Positions 11,525-22,758 of a stretch of 64,000 bases of DNA are shown here, in pieces. The DNA comes from Amblyomma americanum. Its lineage: Eukaryota > Arthropoda > Arachnida > Ixodida > Ixodidae. A program made the translations under genes and the position numbers. The stretch spans positions 544,832,358 through 544,896,357 of the forward strand of contig NC_135497.1 in assembly GCF_052857255.1 (NCBI RefSeq), written 5' to 3'. The notes under the pieces are model-generated. The model was not told the origin of the DNA. It did not search any database and saw only the letters and a list, made by a program, of their open reading frames with translations. Within the stretch, counting starts at the first letter, position 1. Every line of letters starts with the position of its first letter.

Positions 11525-12124
11525 TGTTACGTGGCGGCCAGCCGAAGAAAGAGACATGATGATCGATGGCAGTGAGATGATTTAATTTCTGCTTGCCTAG
11601 CGCGAGCGCTCCTGCCCGCGCCACTGCACAGTTCGTCGTCTTCTTCGTCACACTACCCGGGGCCACCGAGCGATCGTCCCGATCGGTGAGATACGCACGA
11701 TGTGGTTACGGGCTTAAGAGGATGGTTGGACAGGAACGAGAAAGTGGTGAAGTGCTTGCTGCCACGATGAATGAGATGGCTGAATGATTCCTGGTCTTGA
11801 AGCTTCCGGGTCGCTGGTGGCCAAGAGCCGACGGTCGAGGCCCCGGGCGCGCCGAACGGCCTGGGCAGGGGAACGGTGTCTTCAGATGTCAGCGGCGTCT
11901 CGGGTCGATGGGGTCGATAGGTCAGGTCCTTTCGTCGCGTTCAGTTCGTCGTGTTGAGTGGTCTGGGCGGGGGACGGGGCGGGGGAACAACGGCGGTGTG
12001 ACGAAGAAGACGACGAACTGTGCAGTGGCGCGGGCAGGAGCGCTCGCGCGAGGCAAGCAGCCATTAAATCATCTCACTGCCATCGATCATCATGTCTCTT
12101 TCTTCGGCTGGCCGCCACGTAACA
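11525..12124. mobile_element. 600-bp element with 129-bp terminal inverted repeats
   Basis: The ends TGTTACGTGGCGGCCAGCCG... (11525-11653) and the reverse complement of 11996-12124 match over about 129 bp with only a few differences, including the internal ATTAAA / TTTAAT. The middle is about 340 bp, GC-rich and noncoding. Either a non-autonomous TIR/foldback element or two solo LTRs in inverted orientation (LTR-like TGTTAC...GTAACA ends). ACAATAT occurs at both edges (11516-11522 and 12122-12128), but the right copy overlaps the repeat end, so a target duplication is uncertain. It lies in the interval between the heads of the BEN and CACTA pseudogenes. Confidence 0.8.
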
Positions 12125-13251
12125 ATATGTAAATTTTGTTAGAGCAAAAATCCAAAGCAAGCCAAATCCGCAGACGTCTCTTTCTGTTTAGAGGCGGTTG
12201 CCGAGAGCGGTGGTTCTCGAAGCGCGTGTAGTTTATTGACTTCCTCAGCAAAGTTGTGGCGTTGTTTGGTTGCCATGATTGTGAAGTTTGTGCACATTTT
12301 ACATCGTCGAAATGTCCGAACTACCGAAGCGCCGTAAGCTGTACTTGGAGCCTTTGTTTCCTGGTGTGGATCTTCCTAGAACGACGGAATACAGGTCGTC
12401 TTGTGCAGACAAAGACGCAAAACAGAACTCACAAAGCGATTTCGACGACTCGCAAGAGGAGCGCGTTGCCGACGACGTGCCAGAGGACTGTGTTGCGGAC
12501 GATGTACTAGAGGAGCGTGTTGCTGACGGCTTGTCAGAGGAGCTTGTTGACGACGTTGGCACGTGTGGCGGTTGGGCAGGCGGAAACAGCTATATAGAGG
12601 AAGACAACCAAGAAGAGCAGCGCTGATGCACGTCGCCTCCTTGTTCTGATTTTTCGGTGCAGGACATAGTAACATTAGCGATGGACTTCGCTGTCACGCA
12701 TGCTCTCACGTGAACACAAGTGGAACACCTGATGAAGCTCATGGCTTTCATTTAAAAACGGCAGGACCTTCCGGATACTAAGTTTCTTTTCAAAATGTTT
12801 GCTTGTATTTCGGAGGGAACCAATTTTTTTCATTTTTATTGCCCGGACTGTACGCGCCTTTTGGGTGAGCGTGAAGGGGACCTGAAGACTATGAATAAGC
12901 TGCAGCTAGCATGTGTACTGCGCAAATGTTCATACTCAGCAGACACCCTGACAGCGCAGAGAAAATTCTTTGTAATTCTGCCCATAGAGCAACAGCTTAA
13001 TGCAATTCTTTCTGCAGAAGAAGTTGCGAAGTCGCTGAAGATCTGTCTGCAAAAAATAGCCAGGCGCCGGAACGTTACCTCAAAATGTGACGTCACAGAT
13101 GGGGATTTTAATGGCGAGCAGCGAAAAGAACTGTACTTGTATGACATGGACTTATCTATGACTGTGAACACCGACGGTAGTCCTGTCTTCAACTCTTTCA
13201 AATTTTCTATCTGGCCCGTGCAACTCACTATTAACGAGCTGCCTCCTGCCC

Positions 13252-13355
13252 AACGACACAGAAATTCAACTGTTGCCATGCTCTGGTGTGGTACTGGCCA
13301 TCACAACGCCACAGAAATTCTACTGTTGCCATGCTCTGGTATGGTACAGGCCATC
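13252..13355 (+). repeat. 52-bp tandem duplication in transposase exon
   Basis: AACG(A/C)CACAGAAATTC(A/T)ACTGTTGCC... occurs twice with a 52-bp period. As 52 is not a multiple of 3, the duplication shifts the TnpD frame, and both overlapping frames carry recognisable pieces of the same peptide (NSTVAMLW.GTGH). Confidence 0.9.
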
Positions 13356-14398
13356 CAGACATGGCGCTGCTGCTGCAGGCATTTGTAAAACAAATGACGT
13401 CTCTTTCCAAGACTGGTGTGAACTGGGAAGTTGATGGAGAGGTCTGTGATTCAAAGGTAAAGACAAGTTATTTGTAGAAAAAACATTAAGTGGTTTATAT
13501 AGTTCTGTACTTACACATTTTAAAGCAGAACTAAAGAAAATTACATTCGAAATCAGTGCGAATTGGCAGAAGAAAAACTTGAACAAAGCATTGCTGTCTC
13601 TAATGCGGTTAATTGGTAAAGTTATTCAGGGTATCCTGCACTCTTGTTTTTACCTGTTATTGGCCAGCACTGTTTGAGTTACGCCCAACTTTCTTGAAAG
13701 TGTACTTTACATTCTTTAGGCATTCACTCTGTGCTGCAAGCATGCAATGCAATGATTTTTGCTAATGTAGAAAGACTAGCTAATTGGTTGTAGTACCATC
13801 AACACATTTCTTTAGTGTGTTTAAATGAGATGGACTTAGAGATTGACACACGCTGGAGAGATGCATCGGTTGTGCATGTAATCACTCTATTTTGTCTCTC
13901 ATTTAAATGCAGTAAACAACTGCACTGAAAATCGCCGTTTTTTTAGGCCATGAAGCAACAAAACTACTTTTGCAGGTACAGCCTTTAGTGTACTGCATGA
14001 CATCAGTTTGTTTTCTGCATTAATTTTGTACCGAATGATTTTATGGTTTGTGTCATTGCTGGAGGTCTACTGTTTCAATGGTGCAGCCGAAGCTCCAGCT
14101 AAAACACTGATGCAAAATATAGTCCAGTATAATGGATACTTCGGATGTGGCTGGTGCTTGCACCCTGGCAAGTCAGTTGGAGTTAAGAAAATATAATTAT
14201 ATGCCATGTTTTAAAGCCTCTGTAGTTGCTCATTGCGTTTTCAGATATGTTCCTCACGTTAATTGTGGTGTGCTGCCTGTACAGAACACAACTGCAATTT
14301 TTCTCTTCAGTCATGTTACTTGTTCTTTTTTGGTTGCTTATACATTTTCTTGTCTGAAATTCTAATGCCGCCTTGCTACAAAGCTAGCATTCTGAGTT

Positions 14399-14545
14399 TT
14401 TTTGATAGCGTTATTAATTGTCTCTGAGCATAAGGGGAGTTGGAAGAAAAGAGAATGGAAAGAAAAGATTGGGTGGGTGTTGAATGAAGGAGAAAAGGTG
14501 GGCCGATCTAATGAAGGCGAGGAGGGTGGCAGAGGAACGTATATG
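14399..14545 (-). mobile_element. 3' end of RNase-H-bearing LINE (truncated)
   Basis: This matches the 3' end of the element at 16598-17573: TTTTTGATAGCGTTATTAATTGTCTCTG then GGGTGGGTGTTGAATGAAGGAGAAAAG. Only the terminal ~150 bp is present. It lies in an intron of the CACTA pseudogene. Confidence 0.7.
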
Positions 14546-15887
14546 CGTAATTCTATTTCTTTATTCATTGAACATGCTGAAAGGTTTTCACTTTAAAGGT
14601 CTTCATACATGTGTGCTTTTTTGTTTACTTGACAGGAACAGTCAAGTATCCTCTGAATGCAGTGCCTGCACATGACAGAGCAAAGAAGAGCATGCTGAAT
14701 GACATGACTGAGGCATATCGTACTGCTGAATATGTTCGTGGTGTGAAAGGCCCATCCCCGCTCATCAACCTGGCTGGATTCGATATTGTATGGAGCTTCA
14801 GCGTGGACTACATGCATGCTGTTCTGCTTGGTGTGACACGCCAGTTTATGGAGCTGTGGTTGTCAGATGTTGGTGCTGCGTACTATATGGGGTCAACACA
14901 GCGGCTAAAAGATATTGATGAGCGGTTGTGTAGCTTAAAGCCACCGCAGTGCATGACTCGTCTGCCTAGATCAGTTCAGCTACGAAAGATCTGGAAGGCC
15001 ACTGAGTGGCAACAGTGGTTGCTGTACTTTAGTTTGGTGAGCTTAGATGGCTTCTTGCCACCTCAGTACATCAAGAATTTCAGCCTTCTAGTAAAAAAAT
15101 TATATCTCCTGTTTCAGAATGAGGTGTCTTCAAGCGATATTGATGACAGTACCGAATTCCTTGTCGAGTTTTTTGTTGCTGTTCAGTTTTTGTACTCCGA
15201 GAAGGATATGACGTACAATGTACACTGTATGCAGCACTTCGCAAAATGTGTTGTGCAGCAAGGGCCTTTATGGGCACATTCGTGCTTTGGCTTTGAGGGA
15301 GGTATAGGAAGGCTGAAGAAGCTGATAACATCAGCAAAGGGTGTGCCTCACCAGTTGATGAACTGTGTGGTCATGGCTCAACATGTAAATGCGTTGAAGT
15401 TAGCGGCAAGGCCTGAAATTCAAGTTTTTCCGCCATACAGTCGTGTTCAAGAAAGAGCCTGTAGCCCTTCTGGGCAAGCCACAGGTTTTAGATGGGGCCC
15501 TCCTGAACTTAATTGAGAGCCACGTTCCTCAGAAGATCACTGGCGCTGTCGTGGAACATGACAGAGAGCAATACAAGAGGCCACTGTAGAGCCATAGCAA
15601 TGTCTGACAACGTGTGCACAAAAATACAACACATTGTATTGGCTGACTGCAGTGACAGTAAGACATTTTTTATTGTATATAGGGACTATGTTGGCTCTCC
15701 TTGTTTTGGTGCTACCCACATCTTTATAGTACAAAGGTGGGCTGCACTGAAGGTTAAAGACATTAATGTGAATGCTAGAGCATGTGTTTGGCTTGAATAC
15801 GAAGGCAGGTCCTATTTCTGCAGCCTTGTTAATTGTTTTGTCTTGTAAGTTTGATCAGGGAATGTTTTTTTGTTTTTGAGTTACCTT

Positions 15888-16120
15888 TGATGGCTTAATG
15901 GGTTTAATGTCCCAAAGCGACATGGGTTATGAGGGGCACCGCAGCACAGGGCTTTGGATAATTTCGACAATTTCAGGTTTTTTAATGTGCACTGACATGA
16001 TACAGCACACGGGCCTCTAGCATTTCGCCTTCTTAGAAATGCAACCACCACAGCCGGGATCAAAATTGCATCTTTCAGGTCAGCAGCCTTGTACTGTAAC
16101 CACTGATCTACCATGGTGGC
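15888..16120 (-). mobile_element. Ruka-type SINE, old copy
   Basis: Reverse-complement Ruka: TTTAATGTCCCAAAGCGAC...GTGCACTGACAT...ACACGGGCCTCTAG...CCGGGATC...CCATGGTGGC. More diverged than the 7839 copy. Just downstream of the CACTA pseudogene. Confidence 0.85.
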
Positions 16121-16597
16121 TTTAAGATACTTATAGAAAGTGTTTCCAAGCAGTAAGAAGTGTTGAGGTAGAGGCCTTAGGGCTGATGTTTGAAAGCTGT
16201 TGACACTCTGTTAACAGGTAATTTTGTTTTGCTGTAGATGTGGTTTCCTACAGTCACTGAACTTTTCAGTGATTTTTGTGGAGATCTGAAATATCTACAG
16301 ATTTTCCTGCTGTCTTACAAAATTGTTTCTTCATACTGTATTTTGCCTTGTAGCTTTTCTACTACACGCCTAATATTTCCCTGACTAATGGACTAATTAT
16401 TCATTTGCATCCACTGACGTGCAGTCATACATGCTGCAAAGGAAAGCTGTGCATCGTCCGCAGAAACTTTGTGGTTAAAAGTTCATCCTGGTATAGAGTT
16501 TGAACCCGGGACCCACTTCACCACTTTCTGCACATTTTACCAAGTGCTGCACAGAGTGCTCATTGTATGCCAGTTTTCACTTCGGAACAGGAGTTTC

Positions 16598-17573
16598 TTG
16601 ATTTGCTTTTTGATAGCATTATTTATTGCCTCTGGGCATAAGCGCAGTTAGCAAAAAAAGAGTGGCTGGGTGTTAAATGAAGGAGAAAAGGCGGGCTGAG
16701 GAGGGCGCGGTGATGTGGGCCCTGCGTCCAAGCCATATATGAGGACGGGTTGTCTGGCTGGAGACCCGCTGCTGCCAGGCGGCGAATTTTGGTTGGCTTC
16801 AGCTCCGGGCAAACCCACAAGTGGTGAATGTCAGCCTCAGTACCTTGTGAGTTGTAGACTGGACACCCTAGGTGGCGATATAAGTGGCAAAATTGTGGCC
16901 AAGGCCACGTCCCAGTTACGACAGGAGTGAGGGCAGCCCCAACCCACATCTTTAGGAGCAGAACCTCCTCTGCACGGGTAAGACCGTGGGAGAGGGCTAT
17001 CGCACATGGAGGGACGAGAGCACGTGTGCGGTACCGGAGGTGTTTCTTTCTCATGAGAAGGAGGGTAGCATCACCCATGCTGAGGAATTGAGGCGTTGAT
17101 GTGGGTTGGGCCCCCAAGCGAGTTGCAGAATCCTCGGAGCTTTGTGAATTCAGCAGGTCACGTGGGACCCACTCAATCCAAATGGCTTGCGGGATGTGAG
17201 CCGCCAGGCGATGTATATCCTGGCAGACTTCTGGGCTGCGGCTGACGCATCGGAGTAGACGTGTTGCTTGAAGAGCATCTGAACGGATGATAATGTTGGC
17301 TGTAGGGAGAAAGATAACTGCCACTACAGTGCGAAGCGCGTCTTGTATAACAACCAGCTCGGCACAGAAGAAAGAAGGGGGTTCTGCGAATCGGAACCTG
17401 GCCGTCTTGTTAAGTGCAGGCTTGCAGGGACAGTAAACTGCAGTCGTCTCACAGCCCTGGATACTGGCATCAACAAGTATAGTAATTGATCCACGGGGTA
17501 GGTGACTACCTTGTTCCGCGATCCTCAAACGGAATTGCATCCAGATCGGGCGATGTCTTTCGTTTAGCCTCAT
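16598..17573 (-). pseudogene. LINE 3' part: RNase H domain and C-terminal zinc motif
   Basis: A 316-residue open frame. Residues ~30-150 form an RNase HI domain: ITILVDASIQG (first Asp), FFCAELVVIQDALRT (Glu), IIIRSDALQATRLL (second Asp), and IEWVPRDL with a downstream SEDSATRL (the usual D..A..L end). The C-terminal region has the Cys/His tail common to RNase H-bearing LINEs (I/R1-like group): CPVYNSQGTEADIHHLWVC. The 3' end is at about 16598, next to TTTTTGATAGC, shared with the copy at 14399. RT and endonuclease are absent, so this is a 5'-truncated insertion. The frame itself is intact, which suggests moderate age. Confidence 0.8.
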
Positions 17574-17578
17574 CTATT

Positions 17579-18832
17579 GCTGCAAGCAGCTCGGATATTG
17601 TAAAAGGAGCCACCTACCAGTGCAGTCTTGAATTTGTGTACAGTGATTTATTTGTTTTGAAAAAATGAAATAAAGCATCTTGAATGTTTTTCATTTGTGC
17701 TGCCTTAATTACAAGTTTTTCAACTGCTTATTACATTTACAAGCCTTATTCTAGAGACATAAATACAAAGCATAGTGTAATCCTTGCCACCAGATTTGAA
17801 TATGGCTTCCCAATCAATCAATTAATCTTTATTCAGCATTCTTCCGCTCATGACAAATGCTAGCTACAAGAACAAAAAAGCTGCTATGAGCAGCTTGACG
17901 AGGTTCTTGCTCCTGTTTGCTCGGCAGTGCGGAAAGTAGAGGGTGTACAAATCGAGAATTCTTGATCAACTTGAACACTATGCAGTATTCGGAGTTTGTA
18001 GCATGTAGCACTTTAGATTGATAAAGGTGCGAATGATAACCTTTTTTCAGGGTGCACTAGTTCAAACACCTGATGCACTGCATAGCATTCCCTTAGCTCA
18101 CATACTCTGACTGCCCATGGATTTATAAGATGAACAACTTATGCACGATGTAATAAGTAATGTTCTGCTATGATAGCCCTAATTACTATTTCAACTTCGA
18201 CAAGAAACTCTGCATTCGAGCTGTTTTCTTGTGCCTCTGTTCTTAATGCCACATCCGTCTTGTTTTTAATCAGAATTTTGATAGGTGTCCTTTGTGCCTA
18301 AATGTTTCCAGTTATTGGGATAAGTCTGTAGACCGGTGGTCGGGCGAGCAACAAATATAATGTCACCCTGCCCGAAGTGCCAATGTCATAACGAGCAGGA
18401 GAGAGCAATAATGGACCAAGCTTAATAAGAAAAAAATTTGCTGTAATGCTAATAACGCAGGTACATGATACTTGCTGCAGCGTGTCGATCCATGCTAAAT
18501 ACGTAGTGCAGAGTTTTGAGGGAAGTGATGTTATTCGTCCGGGGAGTGCCTATGGGCATTTTCGCAGTGCACACAGTGCATGCAATTGGATTGATGTTCA
18601 CCGATAAGCCAACTTCCATCTAATTTAACAGTAAGTTCACTTCGCTTATGACTACAATGTGCTAGCCCGTTGTGCCATGGGCGGTGCGGGCTGGGCAACA
18701 TTATTTTTCCTTTTCTCTGCCCACACTAATGTACAATATGCTGAGCCACAGCAGCATATTTCCACCATGACGTCCCTCGAACCAGTAAAAGAAACTGGCC
18801 GTTTGGTTTTTACCCACGAAAAGTTCTGCCCA
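17579..18832. other. Unassigned spacer
   Basis: No gene, SINE or tandem repeat recognised; short frames only. Confidence 0.5.
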
Positions 18833-19242
18833 GATGGCCCTCAATTGGAAATTTTTCCTTTCCACTTGACCCACAAATGGAACCACTTTCCACTTAATTG
18901 GCCGCCAGTTTCATCCATCTGGCTCTCAGGTGGGAATTGATGTTTCCCATTTGGTGGGAACTTGACCATTTGCCTTCCACTTAGTCCCCAATTGGGACCA
19001 GTTCGGCTCCAACTGGGATTCAAAGTGGAACCAGTTGGTGGGAATTGCACCATTTGCTTCCCACTTGGTCTCCAACTGGGACCAGTTGGCTTCCAACTGG
19101 GATTCAAAGTGGAACCAGTTGGCTTCCAACTGGGACCAGTTGGTGTCCAACTGGTACCAGTTGGTTTCCAACAGGGTCCAGTTGCTCCCAGTTTAAACCA
19201 GTTACTCCCATTTGAACTTCCAGTTGAATATTTTCACCTGGG
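18833..19242. repeat. Palindromic minisatellite (CCAACTGGGACCAGTTGG type)
   Basis: About 400 bp of degenerate short units built from CCAACTGGGACCAGTTGG, GGGATTCAAAGTGGAACC and variants. Many units are perfect palindromes. The array keeps several frames open (minus-strand reading repeats W.QLE.NW), which explains long spurious ORFs across it. The right edge ATATTTTCACCTGGG is the reverse complement of the edge of the 7156 array. Confidence 0.85.
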
Positions 19243-19951
19243 CAGGCGAGACACGCGACCTGCAGCAGCGGAGATCTGCATTCGTTCGTGCAGTGCTTAC
19301 AAGGTGCGCCGGCGTTCGAAGCGAGGCGCTTCTATAACACGAGCACAATTTAGAAGAACAAACTTTCGCTTTGTCATTAGCAAAAGCTGCGCACTTCTTC
19401 CGTGGGCGCGAAGGCCTAGCGTTACACACGAGAGCATTAAAGTAAGGCGGTCTCTAATAATGGTATTCATAATGTATACGTGCCTGGAAAGACAGGAGGA
19501 CATTTGCAGCCCAAAGGTGTGCATCCAGCACGGCATGGCCCACGTCAAACGTCTTTGGAACAGCACTGACACGCACCAGGCGCTTCCCGCTGCCACGACC
19601 GCCGAAAACGACGCTGCTGCGCATGCGTCGCTCACTCCTCGTGAGCGGGAGTGCGCCGTAGCGCAGCTGCGAGCTGTATTTCTCCGCGAAAGAATGAAGT
19701 TCCAGGAAGAGTATCATACTTCTGGCTTTTTTAAGCAGATATAGCGCGTGTCGTGTGTATGATGTGTTTGAATTGCTTTCTCATAGGGTCCTGCTCATAC
19801 GTGCACAGATTCAAAAGCTCAAAATTTAATTGCACGTTTTAATGGTAACGTAGGAGAAGCGATTTTGTAGCGAGGCCTATCGCTGAACCGACTCAGCTTG
19901 CAACGTTCGGTTTTTTTCAGTGTAGGGTAACGTCACGCCGGTTTGTCGCCG

Positions 19952-20518
19952 ATGGCTGCCGCTCACAAGAAGAAATGTGCGGGCACCGCGGAAGACCCGG
20001 AGCCCGTTCAGGTGGAACCGGAGCTCCACATTGGAGACGCGGAGGTCGGAGTCGTGAACGAGAGCGCCACGGGGTTGTGCGCTGTTAGTGAAGGCGACGT
20101 CTGGCAGGCGTCGGCTGGTGTGAACTGCGGGCAGCACTCGCATGGTGGCCGTCACAGGGACACTGGTGGCAGCGCCAACAGCTATACGGGGCCCCCTACG
20201 GAGAGTGGCAGATCCAATGCTGTGGAGGACGACTGCAAATGCTCTCCTTGCTCGACTCTGCTATCCCTCTATGATGGACATCACCACGATACCGAGACTG
20301 GCAGACCAGAGGCCGGTGAAGATGCCCGTTCGCAGATAAGTCGTGCAGACAAGGCTGTCCAGTGCGATATGTTTTCGAGCGACTGGGCCGATCAGATATG
20401 CAGAGAAGCTGAGGTACGCATTGAAGGCTTGAAACGCCAGATCAGTTTCTACAAGAAGCTGATAAATGAACAGAGACTGTTGTGCGTATCCGTATACACA
20501 GAGAGGCAGCGAAAGTAA
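19952..20518 (+). CDS. Hypothetical protein, 189 aa, C-terminal coiled coil
   Basis: I chose the ATG at 19952 (MAAAHKKKC) because the frame has a stop at 19928-19930. The first ~130 residues are acidic and low in hydrophobics. The C-terminus has KAVQCDMFSSDWADQICREA followed by RIEGLKRQISFYKKLINEQR, a short coiled coil. K-A-V-Q-C followed by a coiled coil is a linker style I associate with tick THAP/DDE4-type domesticated or transposon proteins, but no THAP or DDE segment is visible nearby. It may be the last or only coding exon of an unrecognised gene, or a transposon fragment. TTTTTTTCAG at 19911-19920 could act as an acceptor, in which case the true N-terminus lies upstream. No canonical AATAAA occurs within 150 bp. 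Confidence 0.4.
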   Translation: MAAAHKKKCAGTAEDPEPVQVEPELHIGDAEVGVVNESATGLCAVSEGDVWQASAGVNCGQHSHGGRHRDTGGSANSYTGPPTESGRSNAVEDDCKCSPCSTLLSLYDGHHHDTETGRPEAGEDARSQISRADKAVQCDMFSSDWADQICREAEVRIEGLKRQISFYKKLINEQRLLCVSVYTERQRK

Positions 20519-20763
20519 TTTATGTGAAGTGACTGTGCATAAATGAGCACATTTGCCAATACCCGCTCCCCACATTCGCTGCCAACGTAGCAATCGTCTG
20601 AGCCTCTTTTGTTTTTATTTGCTCATAAAATGCTTTTCCGGTAATATCCATAAAGTTTTTTGTTTCTTGCTTTATGACGCGATGGCTGTAGCGTTCTTCA
20701 CCAGATACCATAATTTTGAGCTTCCCGTCTCATTCCGACTGGATTATGCCCAGTTGAGACTGG

Positions 20764-20783
20764 CGATCCCACCGCTGCCACCA
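20764..20783 (-). other. PBS-like sequence left of the 3' LTR
   Basis: TGGTGGCAGCGGTGGGATCG (minus) abuts the left LTR on its internal side, exactly as beside the right LTR at 25298-25279. A true 3' LTR should border host DNA here, so this records a tandem LTR-internal-LTR-internal arrangement. The homology to the right copy ends near 20751. Confidence 0.6.
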
Positions 20784-20784
20784 A

Positions 20785-21468
20785 TGTTGTGACTTTGAGG
20801 TGGTCCCGTAACGCTCACCACCCGTTTTGTGACAGAGCGTCGCCAGCTTTCAGTCGGTAGCGAAGTCTCCGAGTCAGGCGTCGGTGAGAACAACGAAAGG
20901 GATTTTATACAATATGTACAGAGCATTATACAGGACGAGATCGGCACGGGGGCCGAGAACTAACAGCAAACGCGACTCTTCTCGCACGGCGACGTCCAGC
21001 GAGGCTCCCACGCGTCACACATCACACTCTACTCGGGAGCGGCGCACTCTGCACGAGCTCGGAAGATCGGGGTCCGGAGTCTTCTCCAGGCGGCAGCGTT
21101 GGGGCTTATATAGCCCCGAGAAACGGTCGACACACAAACGGACCAATCAAAATCCAGCACTTGACAACCGTCCGAGAGGTCCAACCAGCGACCGCGCTGG
21201 CCACCCGCTTCAAGTTTGCCGCGCGCGTTGACTCCCAGGGGGAAAGGGGAACCGGCGCATGGCTGTCTAGCAGTGTTGCTCGCCGACGCTTCTCCATAAG
21301 GTGCCGCTGCCTAGCAGCGCAGCATCTTTGCTTGACAAGGGAGCGTCAGGGCGCGGTTGCCTTGCGGCGCAGCACCGGGCTAGTCCAAGGGGCCTGTGCA
21401 ATGGCGTTCGCAGGAGAAATTGTGCATCTTGAAAATGTGGTGTCCGGGCTGGTTGTCCGGGCACAACC
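20785..21468 (-). mobile_element. Left LTR of gypsy element
   Basis: A ~684-bp direct repeat of 25300-26005. In plus orientation it starts TGTTGTGACTTTGAG and ends GTCCGGGCACAAC. The sequence immediately right (CATCCCTGCCCTCA) is purine-rich on the minus strand, as expected for a polypurine tract preceding a 3' LTR. Confidence 0.8.
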
Positions 21469-22725
21469 GCATCCCTGCCCTCAGATAAGACGCCGGGAAG
21501 ACGAGCTGCTTCCACGTGGCTCGGATGCCAGGCGCGCACGTTCGTCAGGCTCTTCGATGTTCACGTCCAGTATCCGGACGCCATGCAGCTTCACGTGCCC
21601 AGGTCCCACTCGCCGGGCCAGGATCGCTGCTCACAGAATTGTCGCCAAGGCACCTCGAGCAGCTTCGCTCAGGTCGTTTCGATGCCCTTGCTTCTCGCCA
21701 CAGGTCATAGTCGGTCGCTCTGCAGCTTGAAAGAACCGACCGGCAAAAGGCAACACCCAACACAAGCAAGTGCCCTCTGTCCCCCGTCAAACACCAGACA
21801 AGGCCATAATCCAAATCAACCTAACTGAATTGCTTTCCCCTTTTTGCTCCCGCTGCAACGAGAGGCAGGTGTACGATCTGGTACACAAGGTTCAAACAAC
21901 AATTTTGCAAATCAACAAAACGCCAAAATATCAGGAACCATTATAATCAGCAATACGAATGAAAGTAGTATGGTCCCCTTGAAATCACTTGGACCGAAAA
22001 CACACTATTTGAGGAAGCAAATGAGGTCATTCAATTTTGCCCCAAGCTCTTCTTGTTCGCAATTAGCGCAGCTGACCATGCGTTCTTCCTTTCTGTTCTG
22101 CGCAGCAGCAGATACTACGAGAGCGGTTCTAATGCGCCAAACTTGCACCACAAAACAGTGCCGAGGCAGGAGCATACTGGAATGCTTAATACAGGGGAAA
22201 GGGTAGCATCTCTAGGAACTTACGCCAGCTACCTAAGCTACAATGCCCAACAGAGGCTTCGCCCATGTTTCAATGTCTGCGGATAGTAGCACCTAACAAA
22301 TACGGCAAGTAATTTTATTTGAAAAACACGCAACAAAGCTAACAAAAATAACCCAAAGCATACACGAGGCTACTTCCACGCGTCAGCGCATGCCCTCAAA
22401 ATGAGCAGCTCAGCTAAACGTATGCGCAAGTGCATGATGGAACACAACTTGCATCGAACCTCAAGATAAGCGATGCGATGAACAGAACGAAACGTAAGAT
22501 AATCGCGCGGGTGAGATAACCGCTCTGAACGAACTGATTTCTGCTACAGTACTCGTTTGCACTCTGAACTGTGCAGCACTTAGGTTACATGAGCAGACGC
22601 TTTTAGGCTCTATCATTAGGGCAAGAAAACACGAAAAGTACAAAAATACGCTTAGGCAAAAGGCTCAAAACCTGGTTTGCTTTCATCTTTCAACGGCTGA
22701 GAAAACTAAAAAGCAAACAGTACAT
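21469..22725 (-). other. 3' internal part of gypsy element plus unassigned insert
   Basis: About 21469-21830 looks like the noncoding 3' internal region between pol and the 3' LTR. The stretch 21840-22725 shows no coding homology; pol (RT, RNase H, integrase) is missing from this copy and is replaced by it. Confidence 0.45.
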
Positions 22726-22758
22726 TTCTGATCGCGCCCGGCGCGGTCGCGATCAGAA
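22726..22758. repeat. Inverted repeat at gag truncation point
   Basis: TTCTGATCGCG and CGCGATCAGAA flank an 11-bp GC-rich loop, exactly where recognisable gag sequence stops. Confidence 0.7.

Larger units (their letters stand above)
12312..15848 (+). pseudogene. CACTA/EnSpm-like TnpD transposase gene, decayed
   Basis: Starts MSELPKRRKLYLEPLFPGVD, then an acidic repeat (VADDVPED, VADDVLEER, VADGLSEEL). After an acceptor near 12663 the frame runs through a zinc-ribbon-like segment, FYCPDCTRLLG...LACVLRKCSYS (12830-12960). Then come LWYGTGHPDMALLLQAF (near 13340), EAPAKTLMQNIVQYNG with GCGWCLHPG (14095-14168), and a large exon after TTACTTGACAG (from 14635) with FDIVWSFSVDYMHAVLLGV, YIKNFSLLVKKLYLL and FEGGIGRLKKLI. 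This domain order matches the TnpD (Transposase_21) proteins of animal EnSpm-like elements. Lesions: stops in the segment 12710-12755, a 52-bp duplication at 13252-13355, a frameshift near 15440 and a TAG near 15587. A LINE 3' end sits in the last intron. Element termini were not found. Confidence 0.68.

Noticed and set aside
18962..19744. 260-codon plus-strand ORF
   Set aside because: Its first third is the palindromic minisatellite, which keeps frames open by chance; the rest has no recognised motif.
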